DNA from: Paulownia fortunei
Taxonomy: Eukaryota; Streptophyta; Magnoliopsida; Lamiales; Paulowniaceae
Length of the DNA: 64,000 bases
Assembly (NCBI GenBank): GCA_019321725.1
Contig: CM033106.1
Span: 18,636,551 to 18,700,550 of the forward strand
Direction of reading: 5' to 3'
The notes under the pieces: model-generated
Databases searched by the model: none
Seen by the model: only the letters and a program-made list of their open reading frames with translations
Told to the model about the DNA's origin: nothing
Position numbers and translations under genes: made by a program
In this document: piece after piece, positions 12,586-26,255 of the stretch
Numbering within the stretch: position 1 is the first letter of the stretch
Layout of the letters: the number at the start of each line of letters is the position of its first letter

Positions 12586-15533
12586 TGTGATACCCGAGCC
12601 TCTTACTACTTACGTGGCCAAATATGATTCATGCATTACATGTTAATTTTATATGCTATTTGCATTTTTATGGACATTGCATAATTTATTTCATTTTATA
12701 CGACATTCTTGAATATTAAACTTAATTCTGAAGCTCTTGTACGGTATTAGTTATTGAATTTCCGAATCTAAGTAGTTGATTTTATATTGAAATAAGAAAA
12801 AAATGAGGCGGATCAATATTAGATATAGATGGGATATATAGGGTATAATTTTGGAAGTGTTAAAAGTGTTACTAGTAAGTTTATACGGTTTAATTTGATT
12901 TGATCAAGTTATTTCAAAAGTGTATATTTGTAAATTAGCATATTTGGGATATTGGACATGATATAATGTGATTTAAGTGTCATATTACAAGGCCCATATG
13001 TGCATATGATTTTAGAAATGCAAACTAGATAATTCTTTAAGAATCGGATGTGAATCGGTTTGGAGATCAAATGAACGAATATAGGAAATAACTATGGGAA
13101 TGAATGGTGACTAAGATAGGTTGCAACCAAATAAAAATAGGTGAGACACGCAAGATTAGGGCTGCAAGATAAGGGAGAAAATCAGATTTTACCATTTACT
13201 TGCCACCTCATGCTTTCTTATTAAGCTTAAGCTAACATCTCAAGCTAACACCTCAAACCCTTCACCTTTAAGCCACGACCAGACCCTCATTTCAGCCATT
13301 TTCATCTTCCAAACAAACACCTTAAGGTCTCCAAGTAATCCAATTTGATTCCAAGCTGAAATAAAAGCAAGAAAAGCAAAGGAGCAGTGATTACCATCAA
13401 GTTAACCTCAAACTCTATATAGGTAACACTTATCTACGATTTTGCCTTTAGTTTTTAGATTATTATGAATGATTTTATTGTTTATTAAGCTTTCAATATC
13501 TCTTATAAAAAGTGTTAGGAAGTTTTTAGTTAGACTTTGGTGCACAAAGAAAGGGTTTTTGATGACAAACACTTAATAGAAAATACTTGTAGCAGAAACT
13601 GTCATCTTACAGTTTTCTTGTGTTTTAGGCTTCAAAAGTGTATGGTATGTTGAATAAAACCTATAATTATTACCATTTACATGACCTTATATGAGTTAAG
13701 AGTATTGGAATGAAGTTTTATCTGTTGAAAATTGAAATAGAGACTGATATTGGAGAAACACTCAAACTGCCAAAATAGCAAAATCTATTTTGGTGTGCTG
13801 TGAAGGAGACTGAATTAGGGGAGCTAAATCCATTATTTTTGGTAATAATATGACCTGGTTGTCTCCTTATATATGTTATCTAATTATGATGAAAAGTTTG
13901 GAGTGATTGAATATACCTAAGGGTGCCAAAACCATTAATGTCATGAAGTGTGCAAAACTGTCACGGTAGGAAACAATTTGTTTCAGTATGTCGTGAAGAG
14001 AGCTGAACTTGGGAAGTTATATCCGTGATTTTTAGCAATTCTATGATATTGTTACATTTATATACATGTTAGCTAAGTGTGGTAAAAATTTGGGAGTGAT
14101 TGGATATGCTTAGGGATGTTAAAATTATCATGCAATTAAACTTGACAGCAAGAAAATATGAAAATGTGAATCTACTACATTTGATCACTTAGCATGTTTC
14201 AACCTAGACATGTTGCTATTGAGTGTTAACAATTAGGTACATGCTATTAGAGTTATAATACTTCAATTACATAATGTTTGCATGTATTTAAGATGAGAAA
14301 TTAAGGTATTTGAGGGGCTATATTGGTTCTAGTTTGTGAAAGCTTGATTGTTAGCTTATAGCTTGGTGTTTAAGGTCTAGTATGAGATTTTGTGCTTTCA
14401 CTTTGCCAAATTGGGAATGGTGCTTGATGTTAGGTAATATTACAGGCTATTTTAGATCTAAGGTTGGAGAGGAATACTAAACAAATTTAGACTAAGCCAC
14501 TAACCAAGTGAAAGTTAAGTAAAGATTCATTTGCCACTACAATACATAGACATAGTAGATGTGTGAATTATATGTAATATCATAAATCATATGTGCATAT
14601 TAGAGGGCTCTCAATTGAGCATACATACATGGGCATTGTCATTGGCACGTACATGCATCATATACACGCATTGTGATAAATCTTGCATTACATGACATGA
14701 TTGTGAGAAAGGAAAATATTTTGTTGACCACTACTAGTGCACCGAAGCATGCATGAATTTGCATAGTTTTATGCATGGATTTGCAGGTTCGCATGCATGG
14801 ATTTGCATGCGTATGAGTATGCATGGATTTGCAGGTTCGCATGCATGGATTTACATGCGTATGAGTATGCATGGATTTGCATGCTTATATGGTTATTAGC
14901 CATTGGATTATGGTGATATACAGAGCTTTTTTTTCGGTGCATGGGATAGTAACGTTGGTCAGGGGCCCAAGAAAGAAATGATTTTGAGAGAAATATTTTG
15001 ATGCATAAAATTGCATTGTGGGCATAGCATGTTGAGATGCATGACTTGATATTGTGGATTATTCTTTGACATGCATAATCATTACTTGTTGAGCATTAGC
15101 TTATATAGTTTATGCATTGTAGGTGAGTACGACGATACCTGAAGCATATTTTATTGGCTGGGCGGCGGTTGGAGCTCCTACGGGTGTCTGAGAGAGTGTG
15201 TATATGGATGACGACCTGTTAGGCTATTTTGTTGGCTTGTTATATTTTGAGTTTGTTGTATTATATTTTTAGAATGGTACTATATTTTGCTTTTAAAACT
15301 TTACTGTAAATAAGTCAGTAAATATTGGGTCGTTGTGGTGTTGTGCTTTTATATAAATACTGATCTTGCTATATACATGACGGGTGCGAAAGTATTTTAA
15401 ACAGGATTGTGCATGTAAAAGTAATTTATCTTTTCTTAAAGTGTTATAAAAAAAAATATCCCATGCATGCACACAGGTTCTATCATATCAAATTATACTA
15501 GATATCTAGTGGTATAGTAATGGAGGTGTTATA
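12586..15533 (+). repeat. 3' LTR of gypsy element (2948 bp)
   Basis: Starts TGTGATACCCGAGCC and ends GGTGTTATA, followed by target duplication CAACA at 15534-15538. It is ~750 bp longer than the 5' LTR: a ~655-bp block at about 13728-14382 and a tandem 48-bp repeat at 14773-14884 are absent from the 5' copy. The 655-bp block contains two diverged ~165-bp subrepeats and is also present, reverse-complemented, in the lone LTR at 20793-23890, so it belongs to the family. Confidence 0.92.
14773..14884. repeat. 48-bp tandem repeat, 2.3 copies, in 3' LTR
   Basis: Unit begins GCATGGATTTGCAGGTTCGC; copies at 14773-14820, 14821-14868 and a partial at 14869-14884 with one mismatch. The 5' LTR has a single equivalent segment, so the expansion is specific to this LTR. 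Confidence 0.9.
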
Positions 15534-16944
15534 CAACACATTCAACAATCAGTTGAATTATTGAAAAATGTAGCTTCCTTATGGGCTTATACATATTTGA
15601 AATGAAGGAGATGGGATCAATACCCTCATTCTCTTATGGAAAGTTTTATGGTTTAGCAGAATATCGTAAATGGTCACAATGCTAAGAGGCAATGGAAGAC
15701 ATGTGCATATGGGAATTAAAAATTATTAAATACGTGTAAGTCTATCTAATTGTTGTCATAGATCCTACCACATATTATTATTATATAAATCAATGATGGA
15801 CATGATTCTCCTTAATTAAAATAACAGGGAACTTAGTTAAACATTGGAATTATACATTATTTAAAAGGAAAAATTAGTTCCATTTCGAAGGCATTATGTG
15901 GTGTAACGCCTTTAATGATAATTTAATAAAATAAAATTAAAAATAAACTAAATTTGATATCCCAGATAAAATCGTCTATAAACAAAAGTTAAAAAATTAA
16001 AGGTTCTCTCAGACATAACATTTTACTATATTAAAAAAAAAACTTATAGTATTTTAATTTTTTTAATTTTTCATAACATTGTGTTTAATAAACCCATTCA
16101 AAACATATTAGTATCGAAATTCTTAGAATATACTTGTCCTGAACTTATGGCTATATTGATAATTCCTAATTCTTTCACTCCTTTATTTTTTTCTGATAAT
16201 GCACGTAGATGATCCATGAAAAGTAGACATTATTGAAGGCTATTTTGAAGTGCACCTAATTAGCATGAGGGTATATTTACTCTTAAGAATGCTTAATAAG
16301 TTGAATGTGGTATGGTTTATGGTATGACAGTTGTAACAACACATTCAACAATCAGTTGAATTATTGCAAAATATAAGTGCCTAGTAGACTTGTACATATT
16401 TGAGAAGAAGGCGATTTTTGAAACACAAGAGATGGATCAATACTCTCATTCTATTATGGGGAGTTTCATGATTTAGAAGAATATCATAAATGGTCAGAAT
16501 GCTGAGAGGTAAAACAATAAATGTGTAAATAGGAATTAGGAAATATTAAATATGTGTAAGTATATTTAATTATTACTGTAGATCCTACCACACATTATTA
16601 TTATATATATGAATGATAGACATGGATCTCCAAAATTAAAATAACAGGAAACTCAGTTTAACATAGGATTTATACATTATTAAAGAAGGAGAAAAATTGT
16701 TCCCCAATAAACACATGTTTTTTTATATAAAAGTTAAATTTAAATGCTTTACATTATGTAACACGCCTTCAGGGTGTGGGCTTTTTTAATTTGTTTATTC
16801 TTTACAGTTGTTTTCTATATAGTTGTTACTTTGTGCAACAAAATATTTTATATATTAGTCGTTGTGATATTTTATCAAATTTAGTGCAATATATTATAAT
16901 AATTTAGTGCAATAATATATAAAAATATTTTTCCTAAACCATCA
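15534..16944. repeat. Tandem array block 2 (end of unit 4, unit 5, head of unit 6)
   Basis: Array sequence resumes exactly at the target duplication: 15534-15880 completes unit 4, unit 5 runs from its hairpin (about 15881) to ~16815, and the head of unit 6 ends at the next insertion. Unit 5 lacks the first ~550 bp of a full unit. Landmark GTGCACCTAATTAGCATGAG is at ~16250. Confidence 0.82.
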
Positions 16945-19014
16945 TGTCACGCCTCGAAATTTAGATGCGACACAGCCGAGCCATCACACCACACTGCGAT
17001 GACATGAAGCCTTCATAAATTGAGTCAATTACAAAACCTAAGTGAAAGTGCACCATTTTCAATAAATTCATCAATCCAAAGATATAGGGCATCTAAAATC
17101 CCATGTCAATTATCGAATAGCAAGAAAATAATATTATTATTGAGTTTACAAATGAAAATCCTCTAAATTAATAAAACCAATAACTCCAAGTCTCCAAAAA
17201 TTTAAAACTAAACTTCTAAAGCTCGAACATTCAATCGAATTTCCTTTGTTTCAAAGCAGACTAACTATCTGAAAGAAAAATATTAGCAAGGGGTGAGCTA
17301 CATGCTCAATAAACAATTCTCAACACTTTTCTATCAGATCAAACAAGCACAGTTCCAAATATATTACGATAATAGATACGAATAATTAAATATCAATGTA
17401 TAAAATAAATTCATGGAGACAAGTAAGCATTCATCAAAAGTCAAAGTGCACAAAATAATTCTTTTAATTAGCTCCAAGACAAACACTACGACCACTATTA
17501 TAGCCCGTAGCACGAGATGTTAGCTAATGGATACCCATGGTCCAAGAAAAAAATTCCAGCTGTAATCCCATTGGCGGCTAAGAAAAATATTTGGAACTAG
17601 TTCCTAACGCCAACCAAAATCCCAAAAAAGGGCCAAAACAAACCCAGACCAATCTGAGAGCTTAACAAAAATAATATCTCAATCCATGTAACAAAGTAGT
17701 TAAATTTCAAAAGTTCAATCTTTCTCAAGCAATCACAAAAATTTTGTATGCTTGATCCATATTGTTTAAAATACTCATTGTCTTTCAGAAAAATAAAAGT
17801 AATTTCTTTTCTATTGTTTAGAAATAAGGAGAATCCAAGACAATAAACAAACTTTGTCAAAAATCATTAACAATATCATATTATATAATAATAATAACGA
17901 AAGAAAAAGGTAGAAAAAAACCAAGAACTACTTACCTCAAATTCACAAGCCTATGATATTTTGGGATTCTAAAACACCGTTTAAACTTCTTTCTCAACCA
18001 AATCTAAATCACGAAATAGATAGAACAATATGATTAAAATCTACTGACTGAAATACTAAAATGAAGCTGGAGGCTTCTTATTCATGGAAATAAATTGCTA
18101 CTATTCTAACATGGTCAATCTCAATTCAATCAAATACTTATGTATTAGTTAAGATAATTAATTCTCTAATAGTTCAAACCCATAAGTTAATTCATACACA
18201 TTAGTATCCTTAATTAATATCATTAACTTACTCAACAAGATTCTAAAGAAATCACAGGGATAATAGAATAATTTAAGTCCCCGAATAGTCATTCAAATCA
18301 GCCAATTTAAGAGCCGATTATACAAAATCCTAAAAGCCTTTGTTTACCCATGAATCGGTTATCTCCACGTGTACAAAAATGGTTCACTTGAATTCATTAA
18401 TTTTTCAAGAAAAACCTCACAAGAACTTATCTGTTCAGAAAATAAGATTTCCATTCGGGTTTCTATTTAAATTTCCCGAACTTTTGTTTAATCTAATACC
18501 AGAACTATGTTCCATTATAATTAAAGTCCCACCAAATCAATTCCACATCATACACCTATACGTATGCTTCTAATTCTTTGCTTCTGTGATTTTCTCTAAC
18601 ATTGTAAATCTAACATTACAATGTGCCTATATGCATGCAACCGTCTAAAGAAAGATTTTGATTACATATTACCTAAACTAAAAGATAGCAAAGAAGAATT
18701 TCTTTACCTCACTCCGCGTCATCCACCTTCAGTCCTTAACACAAAGATGTGCTACGAAAATCTGTTTGTCGATTTATATATATACTTCTAATCAAACTCA
18801 AATTCCTAACCCTACTTGGACTCAACTTTGTATTCCTATAAAACTCAGCCCAACAGAGAAACTAGTCATCCAATGTTCTAAAGGCCCAGGAACTCTATAT
18901 GTTTTAACTGCTTTAAATTTTAAAGATAATCCCAATAATTATGATTAAAAAGGTTTTCTTAATAGCCTATTAAATCAAATGCATAATTATCTTGATAAAA
19001 TTTAGGGCATTACA
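16945..19014 (-). mobile_element. Lone gypsy-type LTR (2070 bp), minus orientation
   Basis: On the plus strand it starts TGTCACGCCTCGAAATT and ends AGGGCATTACA, with TG...CA ends. Read on the minus strand it begins TGTAATGCCCTAAATT, as is common for Del/Tekay-type LTRs. Flanks CATCA (16940-16944) and CATCG (19015-19019) are a 5-bp target duplication with one mismatch; the uninterrupted site occurs at ~20540 in another array unit. No coding region, primer site or second LTR is present, so a solo LTR formed by LTR-LTR recombination is the simplest reading. Confidence 0.82.
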
Positions 19015-20792
19015 CATCGATCGTAAAATTTAAACACCAAAATAAAGCTAATTTATGGTTAAAAAATTCTACTGTTGTTGTAAAATTATTTATCCACAAT
19101 ATTTAATAATAACTAAAATATTTAACAATAGTAATATAAAGTTGAGATAACAGTAAAATTTAAAATAATAGGACTTAATCAACTTCATGCGGCATGTAGT
19201 ATTTGAAATTATAGAAAAGATGGTTCAGAACATTATGAATTTCATGCTTGATGCAAGCCTTTATTGTTTTTTGAAAATATTTATAAAAATTATTGCACTG
19301 GATTTTATTGAACTTAATTTAACAAAATATCAAAACGAATATGTCTTATACAAAAAATTTTATCGCACAATGTAATAAATTAATTAACAAAATGAAGATA
19401 TCATATGCAAATAATTGATATATAATAAAGGAAATTAAACAAAACAAACTAATACCTCGAAGTTGTTATGTGGTGTAATGCTTTTAATGATATTTTATTA
19501 ACATATAATTAAAAATAAACTAAAGTTATTATTCCAGATAAAATTTTCTATCAAAAAAAAAAATAAAAAAAAATTAAAGTTTCTCTTAGACGTAACATTT
19601 GAGTATACTTTAATAAAATTACAGTATTTCGAATTTTTTAATTTTTTATAACATCGTGTTTAAAAAAACCCCTCAAAACATATCAGTGTCGAAATGTTTA
19701 GAATATACGTGTCATAAATTTATGGCTATATTGATAATTCTTAAATTATTCACTCCTTTATTTTTTTTTGTTAATGTACGTAGATGATCCCTAAAGATTA
19801 GGCATTATTGGAGGCTATTTGGAGGTGCACCTAATTAGCACGAGGGCATATTTACTCTTAAGAATGCTTAATAAATTGAATGTGGTATGGTTTATGATAA
19901 GATATTAGTAACAATACATTGAACAATCAGTTGAATTATTGCAAAAGGTAGCTTCCTTATGGGCTTGTACATATTTGAGAAGAAGGCGATTCTTTGAAAC
20001 GAAAGAGATAGAATCATTACTCTCATTCTATTATGGGAAGTTTTATGGTTTAGAAGAATATCTCAAATGATGAGAATGCTGAGAGGCAAAACAAGAAATG
20101 TGTATATGGAAATTATAAATTATTAAATACGTGTAAGTCTATTTAATTATTATGGTAGATCCTACCACACATTATTAATATATAATTAAATGATAGATGT
20201 GTCTCCTTAATTAAAATAACAAGAAACCTAGTTAAACATAGGAATTATACATTATTAAAAAGAAAAAAAATGTTCCCAAATAAACATGTTATTTTTTTGC
20301 ATAAAACTACAATTTAAATGCTTTACACTATGTAACACGCCTTCATGGTGGTGTTTGTTTTTTTTAATTTTTTATTCTTTACAATTGTTTTCTATATGGT
20401 ATCTTCATTATCATAGCTAATTTGTTACTTTGTGTAGCAAAATATTTTGAATAGTAGTCGTTATGATATTCTATCAAATTTAGTGTAATATATTATAAAT
20501 AATTTAGTGCAATAATATATAAAAATATTTTGCCTAAACCATCAATCGTAAAATTTAAACACCAAAATAATGCTAATTTGTGGTTAAAATTTTTTACTGT
20601 TCTTGTAAAATTACTTATCTATAATAAAATATTTAACAATAGTAATACAAAGTTGAGATAATTATTTAATTTAAAATAATAGGACTTAATCAACTTCGTG
20701 CGGCATGTAGTATTCAAAATTATAGAAAAGATTATTTAAAACATTATGAATTTCATGACATTTGATGCAAGCCTTTATTGTTGTATATTTCA
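19015..20792. repeat. Tandem array block 3 (rest of unit 6, head of unit 7)
   Basis: Unit 6 continues from the AATTTATGGTTAAA landmark (~19045) through its hairpin site (~19460) and the GTGCACCTAATTAGCACGAG landmark (~19825) to ~20408. Unit 7 then starts with the TTATCATAGCTAATTTGTTAC head and is cut at 20792. No ORF of interest. Confidence 0.82.
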
Positions 20793-23700
20793 TGTCACGT
20801 TCCGGACCCATGGTGTGGAGGCCCAAAAGTGAGGCACGGCACAACGAGCTCCACTAGCAACAACTTGCATTTGTCCTTATTTTGCAAAAATGGTTAACCC
20901 AAGTTACTAAAGGAGTCCATTGTACCCACTTATAAAAGTAAAGTGCTTTCATATCCTGTAATACTGTATATACATAGGTAGTTATTAAACATTAACCAGG
21001 TCTATCAAAATCATCACAAACTCAAACTCTCTATCACAAAGGAGTTTTGAAAGTGATATAAATGGTAAAGTTACTAATATAATATAATAACTGTAAAATA
21101 AAAAATACAACCCACAAAATAACCCAACAGGTCGTCATCTAAGTACATTGATCTTTGAAAGGTTGTAGGAGTTCCACTGCCAATCAGTAAAACCAGAGGT
21201 CTTAAGTCTCACCATGTTCACCTACAATGCATGAACTACATGAGCTAACGCTCAATAAGTAAAAATCATGCATGACAAGAGTATGATATAAAATCTCACT
21301 CAACTCATCTCTAATATATGATGCTATAAATGTGTCAAATTGAGTACTCATAAATCAAATAGTTTTTATAAAAAAATCACTTCATTTATTGGGCCCTTGA
21401 CCCACCTACTATGCACCGGATAGAGCTCTGAACAATATCAATAATCACATGACCATAAACAAATTGACTAAGTCCAAGGGTCATCTCTTTGGATCACCAG
21501 AGGTCCACCCCCTGTCTTCCCCTGTGATCCTCCAGAAGTCTTCCCACTGGAAGAGTCAATAAGGGTACAGTTAAGTGGTGCACCCTCTCGTGACCACCAG
21601 AGGCACACCCCTTGTCAACTCCTATGATCCTCCAAGAAGAAACACTCGCGGCGCCCTAAAATATCACATAAGCATGCCTTGCATGCCTCGGTATACTAGT
21701 AGTGGCCAACCAAAATATTTTCTTTATGAAAATCATGTCTCAAATTGTAAAGTGCATGCAAGAACCTCCACTATACTCATATGCCGTGCATGCACATATA
21801 AATGCTCATGAATGGTATGTTCAATATGAAATGCAAGTCATCTTGTTCTCAATATGTTTTCAAGAATCATAAAACTCTTAATGTAAATACTATACTTGTC
21901 ATCCAGTTAATTTAAATATCATCAACACATTAGGTATAAATGCTTCAAGACATACTATGTTCATGCATTGTAGATGCAAATGAATTTTTACTTACCTTTC
22001 ACTTGATTGGTGGCTTAGTATAGATTTGTTTATTGTTCCCATCCGATCTTAGATATAAAATATCATGTAATATTACCCAACATCAAGCGTCATTCCCAAT
22101 TTGGCAAGTTGAAAGCATGAAATATCATACTAAGATCTTAAACACTAAACTATCTAGGTAACAATCATGCTTTCACAAACTAGAACCTAATCTAGTTCCT
22201 CAAATACCTTAATTTCTCATTTTAGATACATGTAAACATCATATAATTGAAGTACTATAACTCTAATATTATGTACCTAATCGTTATCACTCAATATCAA
22301 CATGTCTAGGTTGAAATATGCTAAGTTATAAAATGGGATAGATTCACATATTCATATTTTCTTGCTGTCCAATTTAGTTGCATAATAATTTTGACATCCC
22401 TAAGCATATTCAATCACTTTTAAATTTTTACCACATTTAGATAACATCAAAAAAATGTAATCTTGTCATATAATTACTAAAATTCATGGATATATCTTCC
22501 CAAGATCAGCTCTTTTCACAACATACTGAAATAGATTATTTTCTAACTGTGACAGTTTTGCACACTTCATGACATTAATAGTTTTGACACCCTTAAATAT
22601 ATTCAATCACTTCTAAATTTTCACCATACTTATATAAGACATATAAAGAGACAAAAAGGTCAAAGTACAGCCAAAACTAATGGATTTATTGATGTAAAAC
22701 CAGCACCATTCACACAGGACGGAATCAAAAATTCAAAGAAGATAGTTTTGAGCACCTCTTTAATTATCACACTATATTACAATTTATAACCTATCTAAAC
22801 TTACATACATCACCTAGACTCATATATAAATATATTTATGGTGAAATACATAGGTTTTAATCAAGTTATTATACATATATAATATTTTAATATAAAAAAT
22901 CAGCAAGTATACAGTTTCTGTCCCTAATGATTTTTATTGTGATTTTGCAACTAAAAATTCTTCTTTTGTGAATTATAAGACCACAAATAACATCCTAACA
23001 TGATTATAATCAATAATAGAACCTTGAAAAATCTCAAACAATTCAAGAACTTAAATAAAAATATGAGTTAAGCTCACCTATGCACAAATTTTAGCTTCAA
23101 CTTGATCCTCCTTACTTCTCTTTGCTTCCTTCACTTTTTTTCTTTACTTGGAATTACTTGAGAGAAATTTATAAAATTCAATATGAAGGTTTTTGAGGTG
23201 AAATAGCTCAGAAAATAGTTTTTGGTCATGGCTTAAGGATAGAAATGAAGAAAGGTTGAGGTGGAAGCTTGATGTGTCAAGTGGTGATTCAAATTTGATG
23301 TTATTCACACATTATGCAGCCCTAATCTAGTATTTCTCATTACTTATTTATCTATCTACAACCTACTTTAATCTCCATTTGATCGGATAATACATTATGC
23401 CTTAATTTCTTGACCATTCATTCGATCTCCAAACCTATCGACATCCGACTCTTAAATGATTGTCTAGTTTTTATTTTTTAAAATCACATGCACATATGAA
23501 CCTTGTATTACGATACTTTAATCACACTATATCATGTCTGATATTCCAAGTATGTCAATCTATGGATGTATACCTTTAAAACACCTTGATCAATTTAAAT
23601 TGAATCATATAAGCTTACTAGTGATACCTTTAACACTTCTAAAATTATAACATATAACCTATGAATATCCACTATATTGATCAATCTATTATTTATCTTA

Positions 23701-23890
23701 TCTAAATATAGAATTACTTAATTAGATTATAGAATCTCAACCACTAAGATCAAGTGATAGCATTAGAGGTATAATGATTAAAAATACTATAAAAGATGTG
23801 ATGTAAATGTTAATGCAAATTAGCATATAAGTAGCATGTAGTGCATAAATCATATTGGCCAAATGAGTAGTGTGAAGTTTGAGTATTACA
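20793..23890 (-). mobile_element. Lone LTR related to the 5.6-15.5 kb gypsy LTR, minus orientation
   Basis: Plus-strand ends are TGTCACGTTCCGGACC and GAGTATTACA. Its reverse complement aligns with the gypsy LTR over most of its length, including the ~655-bp block missing from that element's 5' LTR (here about 22090-22700) and the region around 21130-21260. The last ~300 bp (20793-21100) do not match, so this is a sister family or recombinant. No target duplication is visible, and ~200 bp of array unit expected at the junction is missing, suggesting a deletion on insertion or later. Confidence 0.78.
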
Positions 23891-26255
23891 TAACGCCTTT
23901 AAGGTGTTTGATGGCATTATGTGGTGTAACACATTTAATGATATTTTAATAAAACAAATATAAAAATAAACTGAAGGTATCTCCTCTCAAATAAAAATTA
24001 AAAAATTGAAGGTGCTATCAACGTAACACCTTACAATATAAAAAAAAAATAGGATTTTGAATTTCTTAAATTTTTTATAATATTATGTTTTAAAAAACCC
24101 AAACTGAATACATTATTATGGAAATGTTTAGAATGTACATGTCCTGAATTTATGGCTATATTGATAATTCATAATTCATTATCTCCTTTATTTTTGTTTC
24201 TTATAATGCATGTAGACTATCTATGAACATTAGGCATCATTGGAGGTTGTTTTAAGGTATACCAAATTAGCACGAGGGCATATTTACTCTCAAGAATGCG
24301 TTGTTGGATAGGTTATCTTATGATAAATTACTAGTAATAACATATTCAACAATCAATTGAATTATTGCAAATATATAGCTTCCTTATGGGCTTGTATATG
24401 TTTGAGAAGGCAATTCTTTGAAACGAAAGAGATGGGATCAATACTCTCATTCTATTATGGGAATTTTTATGGTTTAGATGAATAGCAATGATGGTCAGAA
24501 TGCTAAGAGGAAAAGCAATAAATGTGTATATGGAAATTAGGAACTATTAAACATGTGTAAGTCTATGTAATTATTGTCGTGTATCGTCTACCACATATTA
24601 ATATTATATTAATTAACGATAGACATATGTCTTCTTAATTAAATAATAGAGAACTTAGTTAAATATTGGAATTATACATTATTAAAATGAAAAAAAATTA
24701 GTTTCCCAATAAATTAGTATTTTTTATATAAAACAATACTTTAAATGCCTTTAGGGTGTTGGTTTGTTTTTAACTTTTTTTTTCTTTACAGTTGTTTCCT
24801 ATATGATGTCTTCATTGTCGTGACTAATTTGTTACTTTGTGCTGTAAAATATTTTGTATATTATTCGTTATGATATTCTTTTAAATTTAGTGCAATAAAT
24901 CACAAAAACATTATTTCAATAACTCGTAAAAATATTTTTTCCTAAACCATCAACCTTAAAAAACTTTAACACCCAAATAAAGCTAATTTCGGTTCAAAAA
25001 ATTCTATTGTTCTTTTAAAATGATTTATCCGTAATATTTAATAATAGAAAATAGATATAACATTATTAAATAAGATGGTGAGATAATAATTAAATATTGA
25101 AATAATAGGATTTTATCATTTTCGTGCGGCACGTAGTATTCATAGTTAGAGGAAGGATGATTTAGAACATTGTGAATTCGTGATGTGTGATGTAAGCTTT
25201 ATTGCGTATTTTAAATCAATTAGAGTTTCCAAACTTGGTTGATAGTTTATGAAAATATTTTAATAAAGTATTGCACTGAATTGTTTATAATTTATTACAC
25301 TTAATCTAACAAAATATCAAAACAAATATGTAATATACATAAAATACTTTATTACACAAAGTAAAAAATTAATCAACAAAATGAAGATATCATATAGAAA
25401 TAATTGATATATAATAAAGGAAATGAAAAAAAAAAGCTAACACCTCGCTTCGAGGTATTTAACAGTGTTATGTGGTGTAACATCTTTAACGACATTTAAT
25501 AAACAAAAACAAAAACAAAAAACAGAAGGCATTATCCCTGATAAAATCTTTTGTCAAAAAAAATTTGAAGGTGCTATTAGAAATAATGTTTTACTATATT
25601 TTAAAAAGAATTTAATTTTACAGTATTTTGAATTTTTTTATTTTTTTTATAATATTTTGTTTTAAAAAAAACCCACACAAAATACATTAATATGAAAATG
25701 TTTAAAATGTACATGTCCTGAATTTATGGTTGTATTAATAATTCATAATTCATTCACTTCTTTTCTTTTTCTTGATAATGCACGTAGACGATCCATGAAC
25801 ATTAGGCATTATTGGAGACTATTTTGAGGTACACCTAATTTGCACAAGGGCATATTTTACTCTCAAGAATGCTTAATAAGTTGAATATGGTATAGTTTAT
25901 GATAAGGTATTAGTAACAACACATCCATCAACTAGTTGAGTTGTTGTAATATGAAGCTTCCTTATGGGTTTGTATATATTTGAGAAGAAGGCGATCCATT
26001 AAAACGAAGGTGATGGAATCAATTTCTGTTATGTGAAGTTTTATGGTTTAGATGAATATTGTTGATGATCAGAATACTAAGAAGCAAAGCCGGAAATGTG
26101 TATATGTGAATTAGGAATTATGAAATATGCATAAATCTATTTAATTATTATCATAGATCTTCTACCACACTTTATTATTATATTAACTAACGGTAGACAT
26201 CTGTCTCCTTAATTAAAATATCAGAGAACTTCGTTAACATAGGAATTATAAATTA
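23891..26255. repeat. Tandem array block 4 (rest of unit 7, unit 8)
   Basis: Unit 7 resumes near its hairpin (~23905) and runs to ~24815. Unit 8 spans ~24816-26255 with head, hairpin site (~25460) and the CACCTAATTTGCAC landmark (~25831). These copies look more diverged than units 1-4. Confidence 0.8.

Larger units (their letters stand above)
5596..15533 (+). mobile_element. Degenerate full-length Ty3/gypsy retrotransposon, Del/Tekay-like
   Basis: Complete structure in order: 5' LTR, initiator-Met-tRNA-type primer binding site, gag with CCHC zinc knuckle, protease, reverse transcriptase, RNase H, integrase, C-terminal chromodomain-like tail, G-rich polypurine tract and 3' LTR, flanked by a perfect CAACA duplication. 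The LTRs of 2-3 kb and the pol C-terminus resemble the Del/Tekay chromovirus group; the clade assignment is inferred from family resemblance. The coding region has more than a dozen stops and about four frameshifts, so the copy cannot encode its own proteins. By eye the LTRs differ at about 14 of the first 290 positions. The element interrupts unit 4 of the tandem array. Confidence 0.93.

Noticed and set aside
14639..14872. Minus-strand ORF rich in His, Thr and Cys
   Set aside because: Produced by the 48-bp tandem repeat in the LTR; a multiple of three keeps it open. No support as a gene.
17597..17860. Minus-strand ORF of 87 codons
   Set aside because: Inside the solo LTR at 16945-19014; low-complexity AT-rich translation, no family resemblance.
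21575..21811. Plus-strand ORF of 78 codons
   Set aside because: Lies inside a reverse-oriented LTR and has no recognisable domain.
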